Shown piece by piece: positions 35,037 to 45,500 of a DNA stretch of 64,000 nucleotides. The stretch is from assembly GCA_030737835.1 (NCBI GenBank), contig CM060852.1, positions 8,972,507-9,036,506 on the forward strand, given 5' to 3'. This stretch comes from Acorus gramineus. Taxonomy: Eukaryota; Streptophyta; Magnoliopsida; Acorales; Acoraceae. The notes beneath the pieces were generated by a model that saw only the letters and a program-made list of their open reading frames with translations, did not search any database and was not told where the DNA came from. Positions within the stretch are counted from its first letter, which is position 1. Each line of letters starts with the position of its first letter. Both the position numbers and the translations under genes were made by a program.

Positions 35037-35831
35037 ACTTTGTCAGCCAACTTAAACTGGGTGCCTCGATTTTTAAGCATTCTTGTTGTGGAAATATTCA
35101 CTCCAAACCATGACACAAACACACTGATTTGTAAAAGAAAGATTGTCATTATGGCAGTTAACAAACAAAATATGCTTTATTTTCAAGGTTCTACAAATAT
35201 GAGAATTCCCAAGATTGCTTTACTCAGGCAGACACCTGACCTTTTGGTTAATGTAGTTTATAGAACTTTATCAATTGCCAACATACACATCTTTTCTTAA
35301 AAAATTTCAATTACATACTAGATGAATAAAAAACTTTATATCTTTTCTTGTAATTTATAAATTATTGATTATTAATGAATATATTTATTACAACAAGATG
35401 ACACCGATGTTCAATTCTAATTAATCCAACTATTGAATTTGTTTAGTTCAACTATAAGTTAGATTTTTTAAACATTATCAAATACTACCTTTAATCAACA
35501 AAAAAAAAAAAAAAAAAATCAAATACCATGCACAACCCTTGATTCAGGGAACTAGGTGGAATTGGAATTACAATTCCTGTAACCATTCTATTCACTATTA
35601 GAAATATGAATGTGAAAATAAGAAATTCACCCCAAATCCCTTCTTTTTCAAATTCCAATTCCATGCAATTCCAATTCCACCCAATTCCCTGAGTTCAAAC
35701 AAAGTTTTTCATTTCAAGTAATCCCCAAATACATGACTACTCAAACATATAAAATCTGCATTGAAATTGCAATAGTATGATCATTCACAAAGCACACATA
35801 TTCATAATTGAAACCAAAGAACAAACACCTC
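35037..35831. other. Region between the microRNA cluster and the ATP synthase gene 3' end
   Basis: No gene seen. A poly-A tract lies at about 35501-35518. The piece at about 35540-35700 reads like MITE sequence, with GAATTGGAATTACAATTCC and CAATTCCAATTCCACC in opposite orientation. The right end is the probable 3' UTR of the ATP synthase gene. Confidence 0.5.
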
Positions 35832-36461
35832 TCATACAGGCAAGACCTTCTTGACAATCTCGTCTGAGAGGGCGGCGATCTGCGAATCGAGGGCGGCAAT
35901 GGTCTCCTCCTTCTGCCTCTCCAACGCCGCAAGCGCCTCCTCCAGCTCAGCCTCCACCTTCTTCCGCCCCTCCGCGAGCTTCGCCTCCACCTCCACCGAC
36001 GTCTCCTTCTTCATCTGATTCAGCGCCGCCGACACCTCCGCGCGCGCCGCCCTCATGATCGCCGCCGCCTGCTCCTCCATCTGCTTCACCTCCGACGACG
36101 TATCCTTCACGTCGCCGAGCTTCTCGCGAATGGAGGCGTCGCGTTCGTCCATGAACTTGCCGAGAGGGGTGAAGTAGGTCTTGTCGAGGGCGACCATGAG
36201 GAGGAGGAACTCGGCGGCGATGGAGGGGAGGGTCAGGTTGAAGTCGAAAAGGGCGGCCTTTTCCATCTCGGCGGCCATGGCGGCGCTGACCGGGCTTAGG
36301 GCGATGGCGGCGGTGAGGGCGGCGGATTTGAGGGAGGGGAAGGAGAGGGGGGTTTGGGTTTGGGTTTGGGTGGGGATGGGGAGATGGGGTTTGGGGGTGG
36401 GGGGTTGGGGATGGAGGGAGGGGAGGAGGTTCTTGGAGGAGGCCATGACCATGTTCGCCAT
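35832..36461 (-). CDS. ATPG: Chloroplast ATP synthase subunit b' (CFo subunit II), nuclear-encoded
   Basis: A 209-residue, single-exon precursor. With plastid-encoded subunit b it forms the peripheral stalk linking CF1 to CFo in the thylakoid membrane. The N-terminus (about 1-65) is a bipartite targeting peptide: a Ser/Pro-rich stromal part and a hydrophobic, Ala-rich thylakoid-transfer segment ([20 protein letters not shown]). The mature protein starts near [27 protein letters not shown], the membrane anchor, followed by [19 protein letters not shown] and a long alanine/glutamate-rich coiled coil ending [11 protein letters not shown], as in other plants. The start MANMVMASS was preferred over an in-frame ATG 45 bases upstream because it begins a normal transit peptide. 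Length and domain order are typical. Confidence 0.94.
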   Translation of the reverse strand: MANMVMASSKNLLPSLHPQPPTPKPHLPIPTQTQTQTPLSFPSLKSAALTAAIALSPVSAAMAAEMEKAALFDFNLTLPSIAAEFLLLMVALDKTYFTPLGKFMDERDASIREKLGDVKDTSSEVKQMEEQAAAIMRAARAEVSAALNQMKKETSVEVEAKLAEGRKKVEAELEEALAALERQKEETIAALDSQIAALSDEIVKKVLPV

Positions 36462-38647
36462 TGTTGGTGAGGATGAAGAGAGTGTCTCTCTCACACACAC
36501 AGTCACTCACTCAGATGAATTTGGTGTGGGTATTGGTTGAAGAGAAAGAGTGAGGGGGATGGAATGGAAGGAAGGCTATCCTCATATTTGCCACACATTT
36601 TGATGTGGTTGGGTTTGGGAGGGGGGGACTATTTTTTCTGCCTCTAGTTTTTGCTTTAAAAAAAAAAACAAAAATTTGAATTTGTGACAATTTAGATGAT
36701 ACATATTTTAAAGGAAATCAAATACATAGTTTTATGAATAAAAAATTGTATATTCTGATGAATTACATGGATACATATTATTAGAATAGTGACATGAACT
36801 ATTTTTTAGCTTAACTAGTCTAGTATAAATAAAGAATAAGTTATTTTTATTTATTTAATCTTAAAGTTATTTTCGTTAAGAAACGCTTAATTACTCATAC
36901 ATAAATTGTGGATAAAATATAAATAAAAAATTATAAAAATTCAAAATTGATCTAAGTTGATAATGTTTAGAAAAGATAAAAATGGAGAGTGGTTTACACA
37001 CGCTTATGCATACATGCGTTGGGCATTCTTTGACGCACTTAACACTTATTTTTAAAGGAATTGAACTTTAGTCAAGTCAATAAACACCTCCCACCTATAC
37101 GAAAGAGGTCAATGGAAATAGATTTGATAGAATAATACAATTTCATGAAGAACCGAAAAACTAATACTTATTTATTCTCATCTATTCTGATATAACTATA
37201 CTTATTTAGTCCTTGCAAGGCAAACGAACTTATTTATTTATTTATTCACCCCTATTCTCAACTATTCTCAACATATTCCAGTACCCACAAACATGTGCTA
37301 AAAGTAAAGCAAAGAATGTGTTAAATCAAATGACTCTGGGCATGCAAAGTACAACGTCGGCATCCACGTGGAACGGACGTCAACTAAAAATAACGAACCA
37401 TCCGAATCAGAAGCCAACCTTCATGGATCCCCCCTCTCCCCTTCTTCCCCAGCAAGGCAGAATCAATCAATCCTTTTTTATTCTCTTTCCCAAAACCATT
37501 AAAAAAAGGGCGCGTCTATCCCCACCAATCGTTTTTCTTACCCCACCGATCAAAAAAAAAAAAAAAAAAAAAAACGGTGTTTGGCTGTTCCCACCAATCC
37601 AGATCGACTGAAATTGGTCGCCATTTCAGATTTTGGACGACCGAAATTGGTCGCCATTTTAGGTTTTGGGCGACAGTAATTGGTCGCAATTTCAGGCTTT
37701 GGGCGACTGTAATTGGTCGAACAGGGTTCAAAACTATATCTACCTATTTTTTGTAAACAAATAAATTTTTGGGTTTATCCATCATATTCTACATTTATTC
37801 TTTTATCCAAACAACAGCTAAGGGGCCGAAAAAAATGTAAGTAGGTATACTTTCAATTAATTCAAATTTTTATAGAAAAATATCTTATTAGACAAATATA
37901 TATCATTTTTAAGCTTCGTGTGAATTCGTAGTTAAGAGGATTCTTGGTTTGAAAACAAAAAAAACCTATCAGTTGATCCAAACACATTATATATTTGGCT
38001 TTTGAAAATTAGTCCGTCACTTATGTAAAAAAAATTGTTCTTATATTCTACATTTAAGAATAATAATTGATTCTCCTTACATTACAACTCAGACTTGGAG
38101 TGGTATGAAGGATTCAAGGAAGATATACGTCATATGCTTTTGATTGAGGAAAATTTTATAGCACCTTGAACGATTTTGTGATCCAAGCTGATAGCTGGTG
38201 TGGATCGATCACAGAAATGATAGCATGATATGTCATCTTGTGATTGGTATGGGTCACCAAATTAGTTAAATTTTTTGTCCAATTGAAATCACTGAGATCC
38301 TATCGAGTAGTCAAACAATCAAATTTGTTCTGGATCCTGTGTTTTTTTTTTTTTTAAATCAATTTGTTCTCTTCATGTGTCCATATATGTGTAAATGTGG
38401 TGTCAATTTCTGCTCTGGTTGATTGATTCTTCATCTGATATGGTCATACAACCTTGAGTTGGAAACACTGGTCAGAAACTCCCTGATGATCAAAATGTAT
38501 ATCAATCTTCCTGTTTTCCAAGAGATGCATGGGTTCTTCTTATTTTTTGATCTAATTGTTGACTGCATTAACTTTGATATAAAAAACATGTAAATTAATG
38601 CACCTAATAATAGTAGATATATGATTGGTTGTGTACCTTGTGGTCAG
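36462..38647. other. Divergent spacer between ATP synthase b' and U11/U12-25K-like fragment
   Basis: Left end: promoter of the ATP synthase gene (minus strand). The rest is AT-rich with a tandem repeat at 37605-37722 and a poly-A tract at about 37551-37574. I searched for 5' exons of the following U11/U12-25K-like gene (a ubiquitin-like half ending in ISW before a donor) and found none. Confidence 0.55.
37605..37722. repeat. Tandem repeat, unit about 33-35 bp, four copies
   Basis: Units of the form GACCGAAATTGGTCGCC plus ATTTTAGGTTTTGGGC recur four times, drifting to GACAGTAATTGGTCGCAATT and GACTGTAATTGGTCG. Each unit contains a small palindrome around GACCNAAATTGGTC. It is non-coding as far as I can see, although one antisense frame is open through it. 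Confidence 0.8.
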
Positions 38648-39805
38648 GTCGCATGTCTGGGGGCATTTCTGCTTGTGTTACGATGGCTATAAATTAGTTG
38701 ATGACAAGATGTTGCTTCGCAGCTTCCATATCAGAGATGGTGATCAGGTGCGTGCCTTAATTTCTGTTTAGAGTTTGTCAAAATGTGTGTTGTGATTGGC
38801 ATCTGTGTGTGGTCATGCTACACTGGATATTTCATGTTGCGTTGGTGCATGTTCTTCATCTGCAATTGAAGCATCCATCAACTAAAGACATCATGTGTTT
38901 CATTTTCATTCTATTGAATCATTTACCCTTAGTAACTGGTGTTTGTCTTACCATCATTATTATGTTTCCTCCCCTTGCACCAAAATAATATTTTGCATGC
39001 TTCATCCTATAATTTTCATTGAATCCTCTCCTTCATATGCTTATGTTTTGCTCTATAAAGTTCCATTATACTCCTCTGTCATATTTAATCTCCTTTGACA
39101 TTTTTTCCTTTTCTAACCTGACTGAGAGAGAGACTATTGAGTCTCTAATGCAAATCAATCTTCTTGTCTATTTATACAGCTCCAGTTCATTAGGCATCTA
39201 TGCATAGATCATAATCCGGTGAGGAGGAGATCAAGGAATTACAGGTCCACTTTCGAACAACCACATAGAACGTAAGGCTTGATTATCCGATGCATCAGTC
39301 CACCCATGTATTGAATTATGGATAATGTTACATACATCCCTGGTGGTTACTGTCCCACATGGAGTCCTCACAAGCTTTTGATTTTTCATAAAATGAGGTA
39401 TATACCTGGTTGGACATATGTGGGATTGCACGTGAGACTGTAACTGTAACAGTGTGTAACAACATCCCTCAATCATGGAGAAAAGAAATTCTGATCCTGA
39501 TACTACATCTCTGTTTCTGAAGGTCATCAGCAGGGTCAGATACGCTCTATGACATCGAAGAGAATAGCATTCGCGATGATGATAGCCTGAGCGGAGGCAG
39601 TGATGGCCACCACTACATGGACTACGCGCGTTTTGGCGATGACTATGATGGAGAATTCAAGTTGGCTCACTTCCTGAAAGGTTGGCTATCATATGCCAGG
39701 TTGTGGTCTTCGGGGAGAATGCGATCTGCAGATGGCAAGCCTTGGCCTTCAAGGCTTACGACAAAGGTTACGCGTTTCGTGCCAGATATATCGCGTAACG
39801 TGTGA
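38648..39805 (+). CDS. U11/U12 snRNP 25 kDa-like protein, 3' exons only
   Basis: Three exons, 38648-38747, 39180-39244 and 39523-39805, join in phase. They encode SHVWGHFCLCYDGYKLVDD, a RSFHIRDGDQ strand, LQFIRHLCIDHNPVRRRSRNY, then an acidic SDTLYDIEENSIRDDDS stretch and a basic tail ending RFVPDISRNV. The first two exons match the second half of the ubiquitin-like domain of plant proteins annotated as U11/U12 25K, part of the minor spliceosome. In relatives the preceding exon ends in an ISW motif, and phase here asks for TG|G; no such exon is visible in the 2.1 kb upstream. So this is either a 5'-truncated copy or a gene with a far or diverged first exon. Confidence 0.6.
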
Positions 39806-40401
39806 GCCATATCAATCAAAAGGAAGTCAACTCTCACCACATGAATGCTTGGATTCAATTGTGAGTCACACCATGGTCTTCCTGAACTCATGCCACCTGC
39901 AAAATTGGTTTGCATGTTCTTCATGATCTGTGGTCATTATTCCTTGGAGGGGGGGCTGGATCAGTCATATGATGTTGATGGTTTTGGGGGACTTAAAGAG
40001 GGCTCTGTTTCTTTTTTTTGGGGGAGATGTGAATGTACATCCTGAAATTTGTTGAATGTGAAAGGGAGAGAGTATTGGTGCCTGCTTTTAAGAATATGTA
40101 ACAGACATACAGTTGATTGTCTTGAAAGAGAGTCAAGGATTTCCTTACATTACATGGGTGATGTTAAGTCCTTGTATACGCATGCAGTTTCATTTTATTA
40201 TTTAAGGATACGCTTCAATCATAGTGTATGGGATTGTATTTAAATAAAAAATATATATATTATTTTATCTTTGTATATAATTCATTTCTGCGTAACAGTA
40301 TATTATGTACAATGTACAAGTCATTTTTCTATATAAAAAAAAAATTATTACATGATATATATAATCAAGCATTTAAATTAGGATCTGACCATCCGACCTA
40401 A
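39806..40401. other. 3' flank of U11/U12-25K-like gene and promoter of PPR gene
   Basis: Probably holds the 3' UTR of the preceding gene and the PPR promoter. AT-rich toward the right (ATATATAT near 40250). Open frames here are short and match nothing. Confidence 0.5.
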
Positions 40402-41940
40402 ATGTTTGAACGCATGCGGTGCTCCGCTCCCGTCACTTCTCCTTCACACCTCCTCCCCCTCACCGCGCACCACCGCCTCCTCACCCTCCTCCGCTCCCCC
40501 TCCGCCGCCACCGCATCCGCCGCCATCCACGCCGCCTCCCTGAAGTCCGGCGTCCACCACGTCCCTCCCTTCCCCGCCGCCCTCCTATCCGCCTACCGGA
40601 GATCCGGCCATCTCTCCGCCGCCCGCCGCCTCTTCGACGAAACCCCGCACAAAGACCTCTTCATCTGGTCCTCCATCCTCGCCGCCGAATCCCAATCCGA
40701 CGACCCACGCCGCGCCTTCTCTCTCTTCCGCCGCATGTCCGGCCTCCTCCCCGACAACCACATCTTCGCCACCCTCATCAACGCGTGCGCGCGCGTCAGA
40801 TCCTTGAACGCGGGAAGGCAAGCGCACGCGCGGTTCTTGACGTCCCCCTTCGCGCGCGTCGACGACGACGACGTCGTGAAGTCGTCGCTGGTCGACATGT
40901 ACTCCAAGTGCGCGCGCGTCGACGACGCGCGCCGCGTCTTCGACTCGATCGCGCGCAGGAGCCCCGTCGCGTGGACCGCGATGGTTTCCGGGCTCGCATC
41001 GAACGGGCGGGCATTGGAGGCCGTTTCACTCTTCGATGCCATGCCGACAAAGGGTCTCTTCGCATGGACGGCTCTGATCGCCGGGCTCGTGAGGAACGGT
41101 GATTACGCGCTCGCCGTTCAATTATTCGAGCAAATGCGGGTCGATGGGGTCTTGATCGATGAACCGTTTGTGATCTCGAACATCGTTTGCGCCTCGTTGA
41201 GCCTCCTCGCGTTGGAGCTCGGATGGCAGCTTCACTGCCTAACTATCAAACTCGGTTTCGAAGCGAGCGTGATCGTGAGCAATTCGCTTGCGGAGATGTA
41301 CGCGAAATGCAGCGACATCGTTTCGTCTAAACGCATGTTTGATCGGATGTCATACAAGGATGTCATATCATGGACGACGATGATTGTCGCGTTGGCTCAG
41401 CATGGCATGGCGTTCGATGCGCTAGCCGTCTTTGATCAGATGGTCTCCACGGGGATCAGACCGAATGAGGCGACCTTCATCGGAGTGCTCGATGCGTGCA
41501 GCCATGGAGGTCTGGTTGATAGAGGCCAGAGACTCTTCGATTCGATGGTTAACGAATATCGTATTGAACCATCTTTACAACACTACACTTGTTTGTTGGA
41601 CCTGTTTAGCCGGTCAGGGCTTCTCATGGAGGCGGAGAGGTTGATCATGACAATGCCGTTTGAGCCCGATGAGGCTGCCTGGGCAGCTCTGCTGAGCGCT
41701 TGCGAACGTCATGGGAACACAAAGTTGGTTGTCTGGATCGCTGATCAGTTGTTAAGATCGAGTCCTAAAGATCCTTCAACATGGATTTTGTTGTCCAACG
41801 CTTACGCCATGGCTGGTGAGTGGGGGAAAGTTTCGAAGGTGAGGAATTTGATGGCGTCCATGAAGACAAAGAAAGAGTTTGGGTTTAGTCGTATCGAGCT
41901 TGGGAATGAGATCGTCGCATTTGCAGCAGGTGAAATGTAG
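40402..41940 (+). CDS. PLS-class PPR protein, At4g14050-like, lacking the DYW domain
   Basis: A 512-residue intronless pentatricopeptide-repeat protein, GC-rich in its first half. Repeat signatures recur about every 31-36 residues: VVKSSLVDMYSKCARVDDARRVFD, SPVAWTAMVSGLASNGRALEA, FAWTALIAGLVRNGDYALAV, VSNSLAEMYAKCSD, VISWTTMIVALAQHGMAFDAL, GIRPNEATFIGVLDACSHGGL, LQHYTCLLDLFSRSGLL and an E-type region ending ILLSNAYAMAGEWGKVSKVRN. Repeat order and wording match Arabidopsis At4g14050, a mitochondrial editing-type PPR. That protein continues through a conserved GETSHP motif into a DYW deaminase domain; here the frame ends with a TAG right after AAGEM, exactly where that motif is expected. The protein would need a DYW partner in trans, or it may be losing function. 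Confidence 0.85.
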   Translation: MFERMRCSAPVTSPSHLLPLTAHHRLLTLLRSPSAATASAAIHAASLKSGVHHVPPFPAALLSAYRRSGHLSAARRLFDETPHKDLFIWSSILAAESQSDDPRRAFSLFRRMSGLLPDNHIFATLINACARVRSLNAGRQAHARFLTSPFARVDDDDVVKSSLVDMYSKCARVDDARRVFDSIARRSPVAWTAMVSGLASNGRALEAVSLFDAMPTKGLFAWTALIAGLVRNGDYALAVQLFEQMRVDGVLIDEPFVISNIVCASLSLLALELGWQLHCLTIKLGFEASVIVSNSLAEMYAKCSDIVSSKRMFDRMSYKDVISWTTMIVALAQHGMAFDALAVFDQMVSTGIRPNEATFIGVLDACSHGGLVDRGQRLFDSMVNEYRIEPSLQHYTCLLDLFSRSGLLMEAERLIMTMPFEPDEAAWAALLSACERHGNTKLVVWIADQLLRSSPKDPSTWILLSNAYAMAGEWGKVSKVRNLMASMKTKKEFGFSRIELGNEIVAFAAGEM

Positions 41941-42504
41941 CATCAGCTCGGTAATGGATGAAATGCTCGGATTCCTGATGAGTTATTTCTGCAAGCTACA
42001 AACGGATTCTACATACGGGCGGGCGGGGCAGTGGGCATCACATTCCTACAATCATCCCCGCAGATGCCACATCACCATCACCTAATGTACATACTCTACC
42101 ATGAATTATATATGTTGCATTATGAAAAATGTGTGCATTCAATTCTTTTAAAGTATGTACATTACTTTATGTGAAAGCATGTATATATAATCCAAAAAAA
42201 TATAAAATGTGTTCAATATGCGAAAATGACAGCAGGAACGAATAACATTTTCTTTCTACACATATAAGTAACAGATGATCGATATACGCATTCATTGCCC
42301 TAACCTGGGACTACACCAAAATCAGAATATGTGGGATACCTGAAGATCGCAAAAGTGAATCAGGACCACAAATAAACTCTGTTTTAGCAGTTTCAGCATG
42401 CACAGATGACGAGAATCAGTGCGTCTTCTTATTGCAATTCAATTGAGTTACGTTGAAACAACACAACATCTGTAAATTGTATGTGAAGTAATTAATGGAC
42501 ATGT
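41941..42504. other. Convergent 3' region between PPR and CUE-domain genes
   Basis: Shared 3' flanks of two convergent genes. No DYW-domain coding sequence was found in any frame after the PPR stop codon. AT-rich at 42100-42250. Confidence 0.6.
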
Positions 42505-45500
42505 TTAGAAGACATCAGGATGAAAGCGGCCGGGAATGGAGCTGCTTTGTTGAGCCTGCTTAAGATGCATTGAAAGAGTGTAGTTGTTGACCTGCAAACC
42601 AGAAAAAGAATATCATATAAAAAAAAAAATTCATTCTAAAGTGCCTCCTCTTTGGATAAACACGAAACCTGCAATACCTCAAGAGTTCTCAGTTGTTCTT
42701 GATATTGGGTCACAAGCTGCTTCAGATGCTGCACTTCTTGGTTCCTCTCGTCGTAATCTTTCTGACGCTCGTGCTGAATCGTCACTGCTCGCTTCAAGAT
42801 GTTGTTTTCTCGTAGTAGTAGTTCAACTTGTTCTTTCAGAACCATATTTTCCTAAGCAGCAATGAAATATGTGTCAATATTTAAGTTTGTTAATATAGGA
42901 GAATTTTATTTCAATAAACCCCCAAAGTTAGGAGACGAATACATATTTCATATGAGGACTCCAAGAACACCTTGTGAAAGTTTTGTGCAGCATCCGTGCT
43001 AGCATGTGCTAAGATGGATTTTTCCAACGCCTCCAGCGCTCTGGAAGCACGAGCTCTGGCGTCATCAATGTCAGACGCATTCATCATTTCTCTAACAAAT
43101 AGCTCCACCCACTCAGATCCATCGGTTGGCAAGTTTTCCACACCAGATGAATTCTCGGCAGCCGTCCCATTAACCCCATTTGTTAGTATATCTGCGACGT
43201 TTCCACAAGAAACATAGTATACAGGCACGCATCATCAATCACAAATTTTCATATGATTATGAAAATTGTCAATGTAATGTAAATCACATTGATTGCCTTG
43301 CATTTTTAAAATTTCAATGATACAACAATATATAATATGATAAAACACTCCATTACTGCTTTATACTCCAACTTGACTCTCCCTAGGGTTCAGAATATCT
43401 AATCAACTATGTTTGATTCCCAAGATGACTAAATGGTTTCAGATGCAAGAATATGAACATCCACAAAAGATGGTGAGCCAATGATATGTAATGCCCGCGC
43501 TTCAAAAAGAAAAAAGAAAAAAGAAAAAGAAAAAAGCACAGTGATAAATGGAAGCTGAATTAATTAGAAAATTTGACAATCAAGAGCATAAATTATGCTG
43601 TGAAGTGTAGCTGGATTTTCTTTGTTTTAAACTTTTCAAGGTGGACAAAGTAAGTTTAATTCCTGGCCACTACCATCTAAGTACCTAACTAGTTATCTTA
43701 TCAGGTTGCAACTCAAATTCAGTCAGCAAAATAAAACTCATTGGATGTGAGTGAAGTTTTAAAGAGTTAAAGATGAGGAAGGCTTCATATTTGGGCAAAC
43801 AGAAAGACGTTTTCTGGTATTTACAAGTTATTAAAAGAAAAAAATAAGTCACAATAAAGCATCAATGAGACATAAAAATGCAAGTATTACCCCCCTGCGA
43901 GTTACGGAAATGATGGAAACCATCCCTCAAACACTTAAGGAAACCATCCTAAATTCAGCTCAGGAAAGAAAAAAATTTAAAAGGAAGAATCATGTGGTGG
44001 TGAAATGACCACACAAGTGGTTTATATAGTTAATCAACCAAGCATGTACCATTGGGGATTTTTTAAAAAGAGAAAGGAAAAAAGAAAGGACCTTGTAGAA
44101 AAATCTAGATCTCACATGTGTATGAACGAATGAATGCAGATTGACCTACCCATTAAACCCATATTTAAAAATCATTTTGTGGCATACAACATCCCCCCCC
44201 CCCCCCCATACATGCTGGGTGAAATTTTCACCTGAGTATAAGGAGTGCGGTCTTCATTATAATTTTGTTTATTATAATTACGTGTCATGTCTGTTACAAG
44301 GTCCTTTAATTATTTATGTATTTGATGGAATGGTAGGCATCATGCCTCATTATATTAGAAAGGAAGAATGCCCAATACATTAAACAAATAAAGCAACAAA
44401 ACAAATATACTGTTGGACCAATACATTAAACAAATAAAGCAACAAAACAAATATACTGTTGGACCTAGGTTGGTCCAACAGTAGAGGAGAATTCTACTGG
44501 AGCACCAACCTGACCCCAAACATCATAACGCTACTCTTCTCACCCATATACAGAACCCAACTCACCCCATCACGAAACCACCCCAACACTACTTTATTTA
44601 TTTATTTTTTATATCAGCTAATGGTGCATATTTTGGTCTTGGTTGATTAATTATATCCAATATGGTAATGTCATAATTAACTCCAAATTGTGGAGTGATG
44701 TACCCAGTAAATGTGCCTGCAGGACAAGATTACCAAGAAGTCATACAAGTTAGTTGAGCAGAGTACAGATCTTCTAAGTTTGGTCAACTCAGATACATAT
44801 GATATGAAAACGACTATGTTTATAAACAATAAGTATTGTTTTAGAGAGAGAAATCTTTGCAACAAGGAAGAAATGAGCAGCACAATGTGAAAAAAGATGA
44901 ATGCTTATTATCCCAACCAAAGGTTATTCAATCATGATTGTAGATGAGTAATATGAAACTCTAGATTGTCTGACTGACATGTACTACATAGCTGGACAAT
45001 GGGATAAGATTTATTTATTGTTTGTTGTGCCTAGAGATGGGAAGTTGGATCCTTTACAGTAATCAGATAAGTACACCACAAAAGGAGAAAGAGGAGAAAC
45101 AACAAAGGAAAGCAAGTCATCTGTGACAGTTTAGAAACAAAAAACAATAAATCAACTAAATATTATAAATTTTAAATGACCATTAGAAGGCAGCCAAAAT
45201 CCAATGTGAAAAACAAGTTTGTTAAAAAATTATTTAGACAGAGAACAAATAAGCATTAGCTGACAGTCACAATGCCATAATATAAATTAAAATCCATTAC
45301 TGGAATGGTTAAACAAGAAAATATAGAAGTCCAGGGGAAAAAAACACTACAGAACAGAGATCAAAAATAAGTGCTAAGAAAATAATAGCACATACACGAA
45401 AACAAAAACACTGAATGAACCAAATAAAGCATGCATTGCCACATAAAGGCATATATGGAAGAATGCATACTTTGTAAAGGTAGCTGACCATCTGCTCCAT

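Noticed and set aside
37213-37611. 132-residue open frame before the U11/U12-25K-like exons
   Set aside because: Considered as the missing first exon, but it contains poly-Lys from a poly-A tract, shows no ubiquitin-like sequence and has no suitable donor.
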